Assembly (NCBI RefSeq): GCF_001420715.1
Contig: NZ_LJJC01000004.1
Span: forward strand, 1,549,678-1,613,677
Reading direction: 5' to 3'
Length of the DNA stretch: 64,000 nucleotides
Source of the DNA: Heyndrickxia shackletonii
Lineage (GTDB): Bacteria > Bacillota > Bacilli > Bacillales > Bacillaceae_C
The translations under genes and the position numbers were made by a program. A model generated the notes under the pieces. That model had not been told where the DNA came from, ran no database searches, and saw only the letters and a list, made by a program, of their open reading frames with translations. Of this stretch, positions 53,988 through 62,851 are shown in pieces (position 1 is the stretch's first letter; the number at the start of each line of letters is the position of its first letter).

Positions 53988-53997
53988 GGCGAGATGC

Positions 53998-54807
53998 TTG
54001 AGACAACCAATTGGCATTATTGATTCGGGGGTCGGTGGACTGACCGTTGTAAAAGAGGTTATGCGGCAGCTGCCTAATGAAACTATTTATTATGTTGGCG
54101 ATACTGCACGGTGCCCTTATGGTCCACGTCCAGTAGAAGAGGTAAAGGCTTTTACCTGGGAAATGACCAATTTCTTACTAAACCATAATATAAAAATGCT
54201 TGTTATTGCTTGTAATACTGCAACTGCGGTAGTGTTAGATGAAATAAGATCCGTCGTTAAAATACCGGTGCTTGGGGTTATCTATCCAGGTGCCAGGGCA
54301 GCATTAAAAATTACCAAAAGCTTTAAAATCGGTGTTCTTGGAACGGTTGGAACCATCAAAAGCAGTGCTTATGAAAAAGCATTAAAATCCATCAATCGGA
54401 GAGTACAGGTTACATCCTTAGCATGTCCAAAATTTGTTCCTTTAGTAGAAAGTGGAGAATACCATGGAACTATAGCTGAAAAAATGGTCTTTGAATCACT
54501 TGAGCCTATTCAGAACGCCGATATGGATGTCCTTATTTTGGGCTGTACACATTATCCGCTCTTGGAAAAGCTTATAAAAAAAGCAATGGGGGAACATATT
54601 CAGATTATTAGCTCTGGGGAAGAAACAGCCAGAGAAGTCAGTACAATTCTTTATTTTCATGATATATTTACTGATGTCTGCACCCCTCCGAAACATAGAT
54701 TTTTTACTACTGGTTCAAATAAAATATTTTCTGATATCGCTTCGGATTGGTTAGAACAACAAATTGACAATGTTGAGACCATCTATTTAGGAGAAACCAT
54801 TTTTTAA
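53998..54807 (+). CDS. racE: glutamate racemase
   Basis: Makes D-glutamate for peptidoglycan. The 269-residue protein has [17 protein letters not shown] at the start with the catalytic Asp/Ser loop, the first catalytic Cys in [16 protein letters not shown] (about residue 74) and the second in [13 protein letters not shown] (about 185). The start is TTG after GAGGCGAG within the spacer from ysmB. It ends in a terminator that begins inside its last codons. Confidence 0.96.
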   Translation: MRQPIGIIDSGVGGLTVVKEVMRQLPNETIYYVGDTARCPYGPRPVEEVKAFTWEMTNFLLNHNIKMLVIACNTATAVVLDEIRSVVKIPVLGVIYPGARAALKITKSFKIGVLGTVGTIKSSAYEKALKSINRRVQVTSLACPKFVPLVESGEYHGTIAEKMVFESLEPIQNADMDVLILGCTHYPLLEKLIKKAMGEHIQIISSGEETAREVSTILYFHDIFTDVCTPPKHRFFTTGSNKIFSDIASDWLEQQIDNVETIYLGETIF

Positions 54808-54830
54808 TCGATGGTTTCTTTTTTTATTTT
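54790..54830 (+). terminator. racE terminator
   Basis: AGAAACCAT / ATGGTTTCT stem followed by a long T tract; the left arm is coding. Confidence 0.8.
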
Positions 54831-54898
54831 ATCGGGTCTAATTCATTCAGATAGCTCGTATAGATAATAGTACAAACTGTCCTTAGGAGGGAATCAAG

Positions 54899-55942
54899 GT
54901 GTCTAAAAAAGTAAAAAATACCATTGCTGTAACAGTACTGGCTTCAAGTATGTACTTAACTGGGTGCGGATTGTTCAATAGTGATAAAAAAGAACAAATT
55001 GATCCGCCTCAAAAAGTTTCCTATGATCAGAAATCTGGGGTAAAAACTAATAACAAGGTTAGTAAAAACGCCATAATGACGGAACTCTATTTAATAGATA
55101 AAAATGGATATGTCGTGGCACAAACTCTTCCGTTACCGAAAAGCAACAGTGTAGCTAAACAAGCACTTCAATATTTAGTAAAAGGCGGACCTGTTGAAGA
55201 ATTGCTTCCTAATGGTTTTCAAGCGGTGTTACCTGCTAATACGGAAGTAGATGTTGATATTAAGAATGGGACAGCTCTTGTTGATTTTTCAAATGATTTT
55301 AAAAAGTACAAAGCAGAAGAGGAACAAAAAATTCTTCAGTCCATTACATGGACGTTGACCCAATTTAATACCGTTAAAAAAGTAGAAATTGAAGTAAATG
55401 GCCATAAGCTTTCACAAATGCCCGTTAACGGAACAGCTATTAATCCTAACGGTTTGACAAGAAAAGATGGAATTAATGTGGATACATCTGGAGTGGTAGA
55501 TATTACGAATACACATCCTGTAACAGTATATTATCCTGCTGAGAACAACGCAGATGAAGTCTATTATGTTCCTGTAACAAAACGTATATCCAACTCTGAA
55601 AACAACGATATTAAAGCAATTGTAAAGGCATTGGCACAAGGCCCAAAGCAAAGTTCCAATCTACTGTCGGCGTTTAATTCAGATGTGCAATTATTATCCG
55701 ACCCAAAAGTGGAGAAAGGAAATGTGACGCTTAATTTCAATGAAGAAATAATTAGCAGCTTTGAGAGTAAACAAATTTCTGAAGATGTGATAGATCCACT
55801 TGTTCTTTCCCTTACAGAATTACCAGATATTCAAAAGGTATCCATTGAGGTCAACGGAAGTACGAAATTGGTAGATGGACAAGGAAAATCTTTGACAAAA
55901 CCGGTAACAAGACCGGAAAAAGTAAACACGGGTAGTTTTTAA
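54899..55942 (+). CDS. gerM: spore germination lipoprotein GerM
   Basis: A 347-residue lipoprotein needed for sporulation and germination. The signal peptide ends in the lipobox LTGC (Cys23). Two GerMN domains follow (about residues 75-180 and 210-325); each carries the pattern of a PLPKSNSVAKQALQYLVKGG- or ISNSENNDIKAIVKALAQGP-type segment and an ALVDFSNDF or VTLNFNEEI strand. In B. subtilis it takes part in engulfment channel (SpoIIIAH-SpoIIQ) function. The start is GTG after AGGAGGG. Confidence 0.93.
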   Translation: MSKKVKNTIAVTVLASSMYLTGCGLFNSDKKEQIDPPQKVSYDQKSGVKTNNKVSKNAIMTELYLIDKNGYVVAQTLPLPKSNSVAKQALQYLVKGGPVEELLPNGFQAVLPANTEVDVDIKNGTALVDFSNDFKKYKAEEEQKILQSITWTLTQFNTVKKVEIEVNGHKLSQMPVNGTAINPNGLTRKDGINVDTSGVVDITNTHPVTVYYPAENNADEVYYVPVTKRISNSENNDIKAIVKALAQGPKQSSNLLSAFNSDVQLLSDPKVEKGNVTLNFNEEIISSFESKQISEDVIDPLVLSLTELPDIQKVSIEVNGSTKLVDGQGKSLTKPVTRPEKVNTGSF

Positions 55943-56010
55943 TAGCAAATATTTGATATACTATAGAATGTAACGAAAGGGGTCGGCTATTGCCGCCTCT
56001 TCTTTCATGT

Positions 56011-56136
56011 AGGCTCTTTTCTTAATCTCTGTTGCTTTTTTATCAAAAACATCAAAATTCGCAGTTGATTTTTTAAATGGATGCTTCAAAACAAAACTGA
56101 TTTAATACTTTTCACAAAAGTAAAAGCAATAATTTA
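56011..56136. repeat. dispersed CTCTTTTCTTAA...GTTGC element, copy C
   Basis: Begins AGGCTCTTTTCTTAATCTCT and GTTGCTTTTTTATC, like copies A and B, and ends AAAAGCAATAAT, the inverted partner of the left GTTGCTTTT. It lies between gerM and rph. The interior is diverged. Confidence 0.65.
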
Positions 56137-56173
56137 TACGGAAGTACCTTTAGTATACAAGGAGGTAAAATAA

Positions 56174-56932
56174 TTGAGAGCAGATGGCAGGGAAACATTT
56201 CAATTAAGGCCAATACATATAGAAACAAATTATTTAAAACACCCAGAAGGATCTGTACTTATTACTGTAGGTGATACAAAAGTTATTTGTAATGCAAGTA
56301 TTGAAGACAGGGTTCCTCCTTTTATGAGAGGCAGCGGAAAAGGTTGGATTACTGCAGAATATTCCATGCTTCCTCGTGCAACGGAACAAAGAAATATTCG
56401 TGAATCCTCAAAAGGAAAAGTCACAGGCAGAACAATGGAGATTCAACGCTTAATAGGCCGTGCTTTACGGGCCGTTGTGGATTTGGAACAAATTGGCGAG
56501 AAAACGGTCTGGATTGACTGCGATGTCATTCAAGCAGATGGAGGAACAAGAACAGCCTCTATTACAGGTGCTTTTGTAGCTATGTCATTAGCACTAAACA
56601 GCCTGTATGAGACAAAAGCGATTAAAAAATTTCCTATAACGGATTTTTTAGCCGCAACAAGTGTCGGAATTCTTCAGGAAATCGGAGTGGTATTAGATCT
56701 GAATTATGCTGAAGATAGCTCTGCCCAGGTTGATATGAATGTAGTTATGACTGGAAAAGGGGAATTTGTTGAGCTGCAAGGAACTGGTGAAGAAGCAACA
56801 TTTTCCGTTCAAGAGCTTCAGCAATTATTAGAAGCTGCTCAAAAAGGGATAAAGGAACTATTCGACATTCAAAAACAAGCGCTCGGTGATATTTCTTTAA
56901 AAATAGAGGGAAATGTAAATGAAAATAAGTAA
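56174..56932 (+). CDS. rph: ribonuclease PH
   Basis: Phosphorolytic 3'-5' exoribonuclease that trims tRNA 3' ends, 252 residues. Conserved blocks include [14 protein letters not shown] at the start, [51 protein letters not shown] and [23 protein letters not shown], which hold the phosphate- and RNA-binding residues. The start is TTG after AAGGAGGT. It overlaps ysnA by 14 bases, so the two are coupled. Confidence 0.97.
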   Translation: MRADGRETFQLRPIHIETNYLKHPEGSVLITVGDTKVICNASIEDRVPPFMRGSGKGWITAEYSMLPRATEQRNIRESSKGKVTGRTMEIQRLIGRALRAVVDLEQIGEKTVWIDCDVIQADGGTRTASITGAFVAMSLALNSLYETKAIKKFPITDFLAATSVGILQEIGVVLDLNYAEDSSAQVDMNVVMTGKGEFVELQGTGEEATFSVQELQQLLEAAQKGIKELFDIQKQALGDISLKIEGNVNENK

Positions 56933-57536
56933 AAGGGAGAATAAACAGGTCATTATCGCAACGAAAAATAAAGGAAAAGCGAAAGAATTTGAAAAGCTGT
57001 TTTCCCCATATGATATTAAAGTTCAAACCTTACTTGACTTTCCTGATGTTTCCGATATTGAAGAGACAGGAAGTACCTTTGAAGAAAATGCTATATTAAA
57101 AGCAGAAACGATATCAAAGCGGTTTAACAGGATGGTTATTTCAGATGATAGCGGCTTAATTGTCGATGCGCTGAATGGCAGACCGGGTGTATATTCTGCA
57201 AGGTTTGCAGGTGAAGAAAAGAATGATGATGCAAATATTAGAAAGGTACTTGCTGAATTGGAAAACGTACCGAAGGAAGATAGGACAGCAAGATTTTATT
57301 GTGCTATTGCTTTAGCGATTCCGGGTGAAGAAACCCGAACCGTTTCCGGTACTTGTGAAGGGGAAATTTTAAAAGAAAAACGTGGGACACATGGTTTTGG
57401 GTATGACCCCATATTTTTTATAAAGGATAAAGGCAAGTCGATGGCCGAGATATCCTCCGAAGAAAAAAATCTAATTAGTCACCGTGCCAAGGCAATTCAA
57501 AAGCTTATTTCTTTGCTTGAAGATATAATAATTTGA
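56919..57536 (+). CDS. ysnA: XTP/dITP pyrophosphatase
   Basis: RdgB/HAM1-type enzyme that removes non-canonical purine nucleotides, 205 residues. Signature blocks: [17 protein letters not shown] (residues 12-28), the metal site [37 protein letters not shown] and the C-terminal GYDPIFF...SHRAKAI. The start lies inside the end of rph with GAGGG upstream, and the overlap suggests coupled translation. Confidence 0.95.
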   Translation: MKISKRENKQVIIATKNKGKAKEFEKLFSPYDIKVQTLLDFPDVSDIEETGSTFEENAILKAETISKRFNRMVISDDSGLIVDALNGRPGVYSARFAGEEKNDDANIRKVLAELENVPKEDRTARFYCAIALAIPGEETRTVSGTCEGEILKEKRGTHGFGYDPIFFIKDKGKSMAEISSEEKNLISHRAKAIQKLISLLEDIII

Positions 57537-57551
57537 TTAGGATGATGGGGA

Positions 57552-58061
57552 ATGAAGTTGCTAGTGGTGAGCGACAGTCATGGATTAACAAGTGAATTAG
57601 TCGATATAAAAAAGGAATATCAACATAAAGTTGACGCTATGATCCACTGCGGGGATTCTGAATTACCCGCCGACAGTGAAGAAATGCAGGGATTTATAGG
57701 TGTAAGAGGAAATTGTGATTACGATCGTTCGTATCCGTTGGATATGACAGAAATGATTAAAGGGAATACTATTTTTGTTACACATGGACACCATTATAAT
57801 GTTAAAATGACATTAATGAATCTTTCTTATAAAGCGAAGGAAGTAGGTGCTGATTTTGTTTTTTTCGGTCATTCCCATGCATTAGGCGCAGAAATAATAG
57901 ATGGAACATTATTTTTAAACCCAGGCAGTATCTTTATGCCGCGGGGACGTCTAGAAAAAACTTATGCCATTATTGAAAAAGACCAAAATCAAATAACCAC
58001 TAAATTTTTCACAAGCAATCATCAAGAACTACTTCCATTAAGACATCAATTTGTATTATAA
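57552..58061 (+). CDS. ysnB: YfcE/MJ0936-type metallophosphoesterase YsnB
   Basis: A 169-residue calcineurin-like phosphoesterase. Metal ligands appear in order: VVSDSHG, MIHCGDSE, GVRGNCD, VTHGHHY and FFGHSHALG, followed by NPGSIFMPRG. The family hydrolyses phosphodiesters; the physiological substrate is not known. The ATG follows ATGGGGA. It is the last gene of rph-ysnA-ysnB and ends in a 15-bp palindromic terminator. Confidence 0.93.
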   Translation: MKLLVVSDSHGLTSELVDIKKEYQHKVDAMIHCGDSELPADSEEMQGFIGVRGNCDYDRSYPLDMTEMIKGNTIFVTHGHHYNVKMTLMNLSYKAKEVGADFVFFGHSHALGAEIIDGTLFLNPGSIFMPRGRLEKTYAIIEKDQNQITTKFFTSNHQELLPLRHQFVL

Positions 58062-58067
58062 TATAAT

Positions 58068-58105
58068 CCTATTGCAGTAAATATTTACTGCAATAGGGAA
58101 TTTTT
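58068..58105 (+). terminator. ysnB terminator, perfect 30-base palindrome
   Basis: CCTATTGCAGTAAAT / ATTTACTGCAATAGG with no unpaired centre, then GAATTTTTAATT. Confidence 0.75.
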
Positions 58106-58128
58106 AATTATATTTAACTTGAAAGTTA

Positions 58129-58157
58129 TTGACATTAGTATGATATACAAATATAAT
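58129..58157 (+). promoter_or_regulatory. consensus sigma-A promoter before the tRNA region
   Basis: TTGACA (58129-58134), 17-bp spacer, TATAAT (58152-58157): an exact consensus match, with the start expected near 58164, about 30 bases before the tRNA-like element and 180 before tRNA-Arg. Confidence 0.85.
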
Positions 58158-58192
58158 TAATAATGTCTTAATGATGAAATGATTAAAAATAT

Positions 58193-58297
58193 GTCCCAGT
58201 AGCTCAGCTGGATAGAGCACGACCGAATACGCTTCGAAGCGTTTCATCAGCGTACCGATTGAGCTGCATCTTGAATAGGCTTTCTGAAATCGGGACG
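58193..58297 (+). pseudogene. tRNA-like element with an intact 5' half
   Basis: Bases 58193-58219 repeat the first 27 bases of the tRNA-Arg at 58346 exactly (acceptor 5' strand and D arm). The rest differs. GTAGCTCA (58199-58206) can pair with TGAGCTGC (58260-58267); a central ACGCTTCGAAGCGT palindrome follows the D arm; and GGGAC at 58292-58296 can close an acceptor-like stem with GTCCC, followed by G, as in the real tRNA. No anticodon arm or normal T arm is visible. It is a decayed or rearranged tRNA copy. Confidence 0.65.
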
Positions 58298-58345
58298 ACA
58301 ATTACTTTGATTTCACTTCAAACTTGATTAATTAATATTTATAAT

Positions 58346-58419
58346 GTCCCAGTAGCTCAGCTGGATAGAGCAACAGCCTTCTAAGCTGTGGGTCGGGGGT
58401 TCGAATCCCTCCTGGGACG
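58346..58419 (+). tRNA. tRNA-Arg (anticodon UCU)
   Basis: A 74-base cloverleaf: acceptor GTCCCAG / CTGGGAC, D arm GCTC...GAGC, anticodon stem ACAGC / GCTGT with loop CTTCTAA (anticodon TCT at 58380-58382), T arm GGGGG-TTCGAAT-CCCTC (outer pair G-C, good), discriminator G. It reads AGA and AGG arginine codons. CCA is not encoded. A terminator follows 8 bases later. Confidence 0.96.
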
Positions 58420-58426
58420 CTAATTA

Positions 58427-58465
58427 AAAGAAAAACCTGACAAAGTTAGGTTTTTCTTTTTTATT
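58427..58465 (+). terminator. tRNA-Arg terminator, target of the group II intron
   Basis: AGAAAAACCTGA / GTTAGGTTTTTCT stem followed by TTTTTATT; the second intron copy begins at 58466. Confidence 0.88.
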
Positions 58466-60361
58466 GTGCGCCCGGCATGGGTGTAGTCTCTAGGGTGAAA
58501 GTCCCGAACTGTGAAGGCAGAAGTAGCAGTTAGCTTAACGCAAGGGTGTCCGTGGTGACGCGGAATCTGAAGGAAGCGAGCGGCAAACTTCCGGTCTGAG
58601 GAACACGAACTTCATACAAGGCTAGGTATCATTGGATGAGTTTGCAATACAAAACAAAGTCCTTTCTGCCGAAGGTGATACAAAGTAAATGAAGCAGATA
58701 GATGGAAGGAAAGATTGCACTCTTACCCGGGGAGGTCTGGTTGATACGCCAAGTACACTTGGTAACCTATCTAGTAATGGATAGCTGAACAATCAGAAGT
58801 CAGCCGAAGTCGTAGTACTTGGTTTGCTCGAGAGAATCAAGGAAGGACTGAACCATTTTAGGAGAACAAACACTCGGCAAACGGTTCTTTATGTATGAAA
58901 GCAGAAAATTCTTACGGAACCTACCTGAAAGGAAGAAATGGTGAATTCCATGGGGGACTTCGGGAGGGCTTAGTAAAGAACCCACTTAATGAGAATGTAT
59001 TGTTCACGTAGAAAGGATAAATCTCAATGTTAATGGAACGAATGCTGTCACGGGAAAATCTTTTACTGGCATTAAAGCGAGTAGAAAAGAACAAAGGAAG
59101 TCATGGAGTAGACAATATGTCCGTAAAAGACCTACGAAGACATATTCTCGAAACGTGGGATACACTTAAAACATCCTTAATGGAGGGTACTTATCAACCT
59201 TCTCCTGTCCGTCGGGTTGAAATCCCAAAACCGAACGGTGGAGTAAGGTTATTAGGTATCCCAACCGTGACAGACCGTTTCATCCAACAGGCGATTACTC
59301 AGATTTTAACCCCTATCTTCGACCCGACTTTTTCAACACAGAGCTATGGTTTTCGACCAAACAAACGAGGTCATGACGGTGTTAGACAAGCGAAGAAATA
59401 TATCGAAGAGGGATACCGATGGGTAGTCGACATGGACTTGGAGAAATTCTTTGATAAAGTCAATCATGATAGATTAATGCGGACTCTATCCAAAAGGATT
59501 CAAGACAGAACGCTCCTATCACTAATTCGGAAGTATCTACAGTCTGGCATTATGATTAATGGAGTCATAACGAAATCCGAGGAGGGTACGCCCCAAGGTG
59601 GACCATTAAGTCCTTTACTCTCCAATATCGTTCTAGATGAACTAGACAAAGAGTTAGAAAAGAGAGGGCACAAGTTTGTCCGATACGCAGATGATTGTAA
59701 TATCTACGTAAAATCGAGAAGAGCCGGAGAGCGAGTAATGGACTCGATTACTACTTTCATTGAATTTACTCTAAAACTAAAGGTGAATCGAGAAAAGTCA
59801 GCTGTAGACAGACCTTGGAAAAGAAAGTTTTTAGGTTTTAGCTTCACATTTCATAAGAAACCGAAGGTGCGGATGTCAAACCAAAGTATTCAACGTGTCA
59901 AGAAACGGATACGAGAATTAACTTCAAGGTCAAAACCAATTCCAATGGATTATAGAATAGAGAAGCTGAATCAATATTTGATTGGCTGGTGCGGATATTA
60001 TGCATTAGCAGATACACCCACTATTTTCAAAGAATTAGACGAATGGATTAGAAGGCGTCTCAGAATGTGCCAATGGAAAGAATGGAAGAAACCAAAAACC
60101 AAAGTAAGAAAACTCATTGGATTAGGGATTCCAAAAGAGAAGGCATACGAATGGGGAAACTCTAGAAAGAAATATTGGAGAATAGCCAGAAGCCCAATCC
60201 TACAGAAAACCCTCACAAACTCCTATTGGGAGATGCGAGGGCTGAAGAGTCTTTATGTGAGATATTCTCAACTACGTCAGACATAAATGGAACCGCCGTA
60301 TACGGAACCGTACGTACGGTGGTGTGAGAGGTCGGGGGTTAGTCACCTCCTCCTACTCGAT
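58466..60361 (+). mobile_element. group II intron, class C, copy 2
   Basis: 1896 bp, with the same boundaries as the copy at 7009-8904: GTGCG at the 5' end, ...CTCGAT at the 3' end, the CGC triad of domain V at 60294-60296. All stretches I compared, including the whole protein, are identical, so one copy is a very recent descendant of the other or of a common donor. It again sits directly after a terminator (tRNA-Arg). The flanking exon bases are TTTTATT and TATGTATC. nos follows 104 bases later. Confidence 0.93.
59027..60286 (+). CDS. ltrA: group II intron reverse transcriptase/maturase, copy 2
   Basis: A 419-residue protein identical to that of the first intron, with the same reverse transcriptase blocks (IPKPNGGVRLLGIPTVTDRF, the FVRYADD catalytic site) and maturase domain and no H-N-H endonuclease. 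The ATG follows AAAGGAT. The reading frame is intact, so the intron should be able to splice and move. Confidence 0.95.
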   Translation: MLMERMLSRENLLLALKRVEKNKGSHGVDNMSVKDLRRHILETWDTLKTSLMEGTYQPSPVRRVEIPKPNGGVRLLGIPTVTDRFIQQAITQILTPIFDPTFSTQSYGFRPNKRGHDGVRQAKKYIEEGYRWVVDMDLEKFFDKVNHDRLMRTLSKRIQDRTLLSLIRKYLQSGIMINGVITKSEEGTPQGGPLSPLLSNIVLDELDKELEKRGHKFVRYADDCNIYVKSRRAGERVMDSITTFIEFTLKLKVNREKSAVDRPWKRKFLGFSFTFHKKPKVRMSNQSIQRVKKRIRELTSRSKPIPMDYRIEKLNQYLIGWCGYYALADTPTIFKELDEWIRRRLRMCQWKEWKKPKTKVRKLIGLGIPKEKAYEWGNSRKKYWRIARSPILQKTLTNSYWEMRGLKSLYVRYSQLRQT

Positions 60362-60465
60362 TATGTATCATTTTAATTGGTAATGCTTTTGATTATTTTA
60401 TAAAGTAAGTATTATGTGAAGGTTATTATGTTTTTATGTTTCAGTATAAATCAGGAGGGTTTTAT

Positions 60466-61545
60466 TTGTCTGAAAATGTTTTGATAGAAGCGGAAAAATT
60501 TATCCGTTCTTGTTATAAGGAATTAAACAAGACTGAAAAAGAAATAGAAGAGAGACTACATCAAATACAGCAACAAATTACCGAATTCGGTTATTATGAA
60601 CACACAAAATTAGAATTGGAATATGGAGCGAAGTTGGCATGGCGAAATAGTAATCGTTGTATCGGTAGACTATTTTGGAATCAATTAGAGGTAATAGATA
60701 AAAGACATGTAGAAACCGAAGAGGAGGTATTTGAAGCATTATGCGATCATATAAAAAATGCTACAAATAATGGTCGAATTAAACCTTTAATTACGGTTTT
60801 CTTACAAAAGCATTTGAATAAATCTATTCGAATATGGAACCATCAATTATTTCGCTATGCAGGGTACGAAACTACAGAAGGGATTATAGGAGATCCTGAT
60901 TCTACAGAGCTTACTAATTATTGTATTAATCAAGGCTGGCTGCCAAAATACGGTAGATTTGATTTATTACCTTTAGTTATCCAGATTAATAATAATAAAC
61001 CAAAGCTTTTTGATATCCCTAAAGAACTTATATATGAAGTGCCTATTTATCATCCTGATTATAGTTGGTTCGCTGACTTGCAACTTAAATGGTATGCGGT
61101 TCCAATAATTTCGAATATGACGCTGGAAATTGGCGGGATTTCTTATACTGCTGCCCCTTTTAATGGGTGGTATATGGGGACAGAAATAGGTGCTCGTAAT
61201 TTTGCAGATGAAAAACGTTATAATATGCTTCCTCAAATTGGATCGTTAATGGGATTAGATACTAATTCTAATCAATCACTTTGGAAAGATAAGGCGTTAG
61301 TTGAATTAAATATTGCTGTTTTAAGCTCTTATAAGAGCAGTGGTGTGACAATTGTTGATCATCATACTGCTGCCAATCAATTTAAAAAATTTGAAGAAAA
61401 AGAAATGAAAATAGGAAGAAAGGTAACAGGTAATTGGACTTGGCTTATTCCTCCTGTTTCACCTGCAACAACACATATCTTTCATAAACCCTATAATAAC
61501 GTAACGGAAAAACCAAACTATTTTTATCAAAAAAGGCCATTCTAA
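60466..61545 (+). CDS. nos: bacterial nitric oxide synthase oxygenase
   Basis: Heme oxygenase domain that makes NO and citrulline from arginine, borrowing electrons from cellular flavodoxin-type reductases. The 359-residue protein has the proximal heme Cys65 in [14 protein letters not shown], substrate-pocket [18 protein letters not shown] with the arginine-binding Glu, and the pterin-site [17 protein letters not shown] near the C-terminus. No reductase domain is attached, as usual in Bacillus. TTG at 60466 is chosen because AGGAGGG lies at 60452-60458; an ATG at 60436 would put that site inside the gene. It follows the second intron directly, which may have altered its upstream region. Confidence 0.95.
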   Translation: MSENVLIEAEKFIRSCYKELNKTEKEIEERLHQIQQQITEFGYYEHTKLELEYGAKLAWRNSNRCIGRLFWNQLEVIDKRHVETEEEVFEALCDHIKNATNNGRIKPLITVFLQKHLNKSIRIWNHQLFRYAGYETTEGIIGDPDSTELTNYCINQGWLPKYGRFDLLPLVIQINNNKPKLFDIPKELIYEVPIYHPDYSWFADLQLKWYAVPIISNMTLEIGGISYTAAPFNGWYMGTEIGARNFADEKRYNMLPQIGSLMGLDTNSNQSLWKDKALVELNIAVLSSYKSSGVTIVDHHTAANQFKKFEEKEMKIGRKVTGNWTWLIPPVSPATTHIFHKPYNNVTEKPNYFYQKRPF

Positions 61546-61673
61546 TTTAAGGTTATAGGTTTTATATAATAATTAAAACGTAATCGATGCTACGTGGAAT
61601 CACCACGATTGTTTTGTAAATTTTGTTTTATCATGCTACACTATTCCCGATTATGGTAAAGGCGGTAACATAT

Positions 61674-62681
61674 ATGAAAAAAGATAAAAATATTAAAAAG
61701 AATGAAAATGTCATATATTTTCCAGGGTTACCCCAACGTTTACTTGCTATGGGAATAGAGCAATTGGAATCGAAACAATTTGAGAAGGCTGCCGATTTTC
61801 TCTCCCAAGCCAAAGAGCTTGAGCCTGATAGTGCTGAAATAGAAACTGCCTTGCTCGTTGCTTTCTTTGAAATGGGAAACTATTCGGATGCAAGAAGCTT
61901 ATGTGAAAATATGTTAAAAAGAGGAATTGGCGATTATTTTGAAATAATTGATATCTACCTCATGGTATTAATCCAACTTAAAGAATATAAAAAAGCGGCA
62001 GAAACGATAAATGTTCTAATTGAAGAAAAGGAAGTTCCGCTTGATAAACAGGAGCACTATGAAAAACTTCTTCAATTTAGTGAAAAAAGGTCTGGAATCG
62101 AAATAGAGGATTTTGTAACCAAAAATGAAAACAAAGCTATTCTTACTTCAAATGATATACAAGAACAAATAATGGAAATTGCAGCGTTAATGAATGTGAA
62201 CATTCAACCATATAGGAATGAATTAACAAGGTATCTTAATGATTCTAAGCAGCATCCATTTGTTCAAACCATGATTCTTAATCTCTTCAAAGAACATGGA
62301 ATAGAGAAAAAAGTAACGATTGAAAAGTTTCATTATAAAGAAACGGTAATACCTACTCAGCTAGATCCACTGTTTGAAACGCCATTTTATATGGAAATAA
62401 TAGACGAGTTGCAAAAAAATATGGCACAGAAAAATCCATCACTCTATGAACAAATCAAATCAATATTGGATAAGCACTTTTTTTTGTTATATCCTTTTGA
62501 ACTAGAACCCCCTTATGTCAAATTGTGGATGGCTGGGTATCACTTATTAGGGCAGGAGCTATATGGAGAATCGATCAAAATTGATAAGATATGTGAGTAT
62601 TATCAAATTAACAAGGCAGATTTAAATAACTGTCTGGAATTTCTTCATCAACTTGAAGAAATTTCTTTACCTATTCTATAG
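61674..62681 (+). CDS. ysoA: TPR-repeat protein YsoA
   Basis: A 335-residue soluble protein with N-terminal tetratricopeptide repeats (about residues 25-125: RLLAMGIEQLESKQFEKAADFLSQAKELEPDS, then a second and third repeat). The C-terminal half (from about 150) is helical without a recognised domain. The role is unknown; its place before tig is conserved in Bacillus. The ATG at 61674 follows AAAGGCGG; the longer frame from 61623 lacks a site. Confidence 0.87.
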   Translation: MKKDKNIKKNENVIYFPGLPQRLLAMGIEQLESKQFEKAADFLSQAKELEPDSAEIETALLVAFFEMGNYSDARSLCENMLKRGIGDYFEIIDIYLMVLIQLKEYKKAAETINVLIEEKEVPLDKQEHYEKLLQFSEKRSGIEIEDFVTKNENKAILTSNDIQEQIMEIAALMNVNIQPYRNELTRYLNDSKQHPFVQTMILNLFKEHGIEKKVTIEKFHYKETVIPTQLDPLFETPFYMEIIDELQKNMAQKNPSLYEQIKSILDKHFFLLYPFELEPPYVKLWMAGYHLLGQELYGESIKIDKICEYYQINKADLNNCLEFLHQLEEISLPIL

Positions 62682-62688
62682 GTCTATA

Positions 62689-62716
62689 TTGAAACAACTG
62701 AAACCTATGTTATAAT
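62689..62716 (+). promoter_or_regulatory. sigma-A promoter of tig
   Basis: TTGAAA (62689-62694), 16-bp spacer, TATAAT (62711-62716) with TGT just before the -10 (extended). The leader to the tig start is about 130 nt. Confidence 0.75.
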
Positions 62717-62851
62717 GTAATGGTTGTATTGTATATTATTCAACATCTTTCTTTTTTCTATTTTAAAAAAATGGATAGGGTTAACCTGCGAAAGTAGCTT
62801 ATCTATTGAAACCAATTATTTTATCAAATATAGATTGTTGGAGGGAAAGGT

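Noticed and set aside
58104-58301. 65-codon minus-strand frame
   Set aside because: It runs across the promoter and the tRNA-like element; no ribosome binding site or family is seen.
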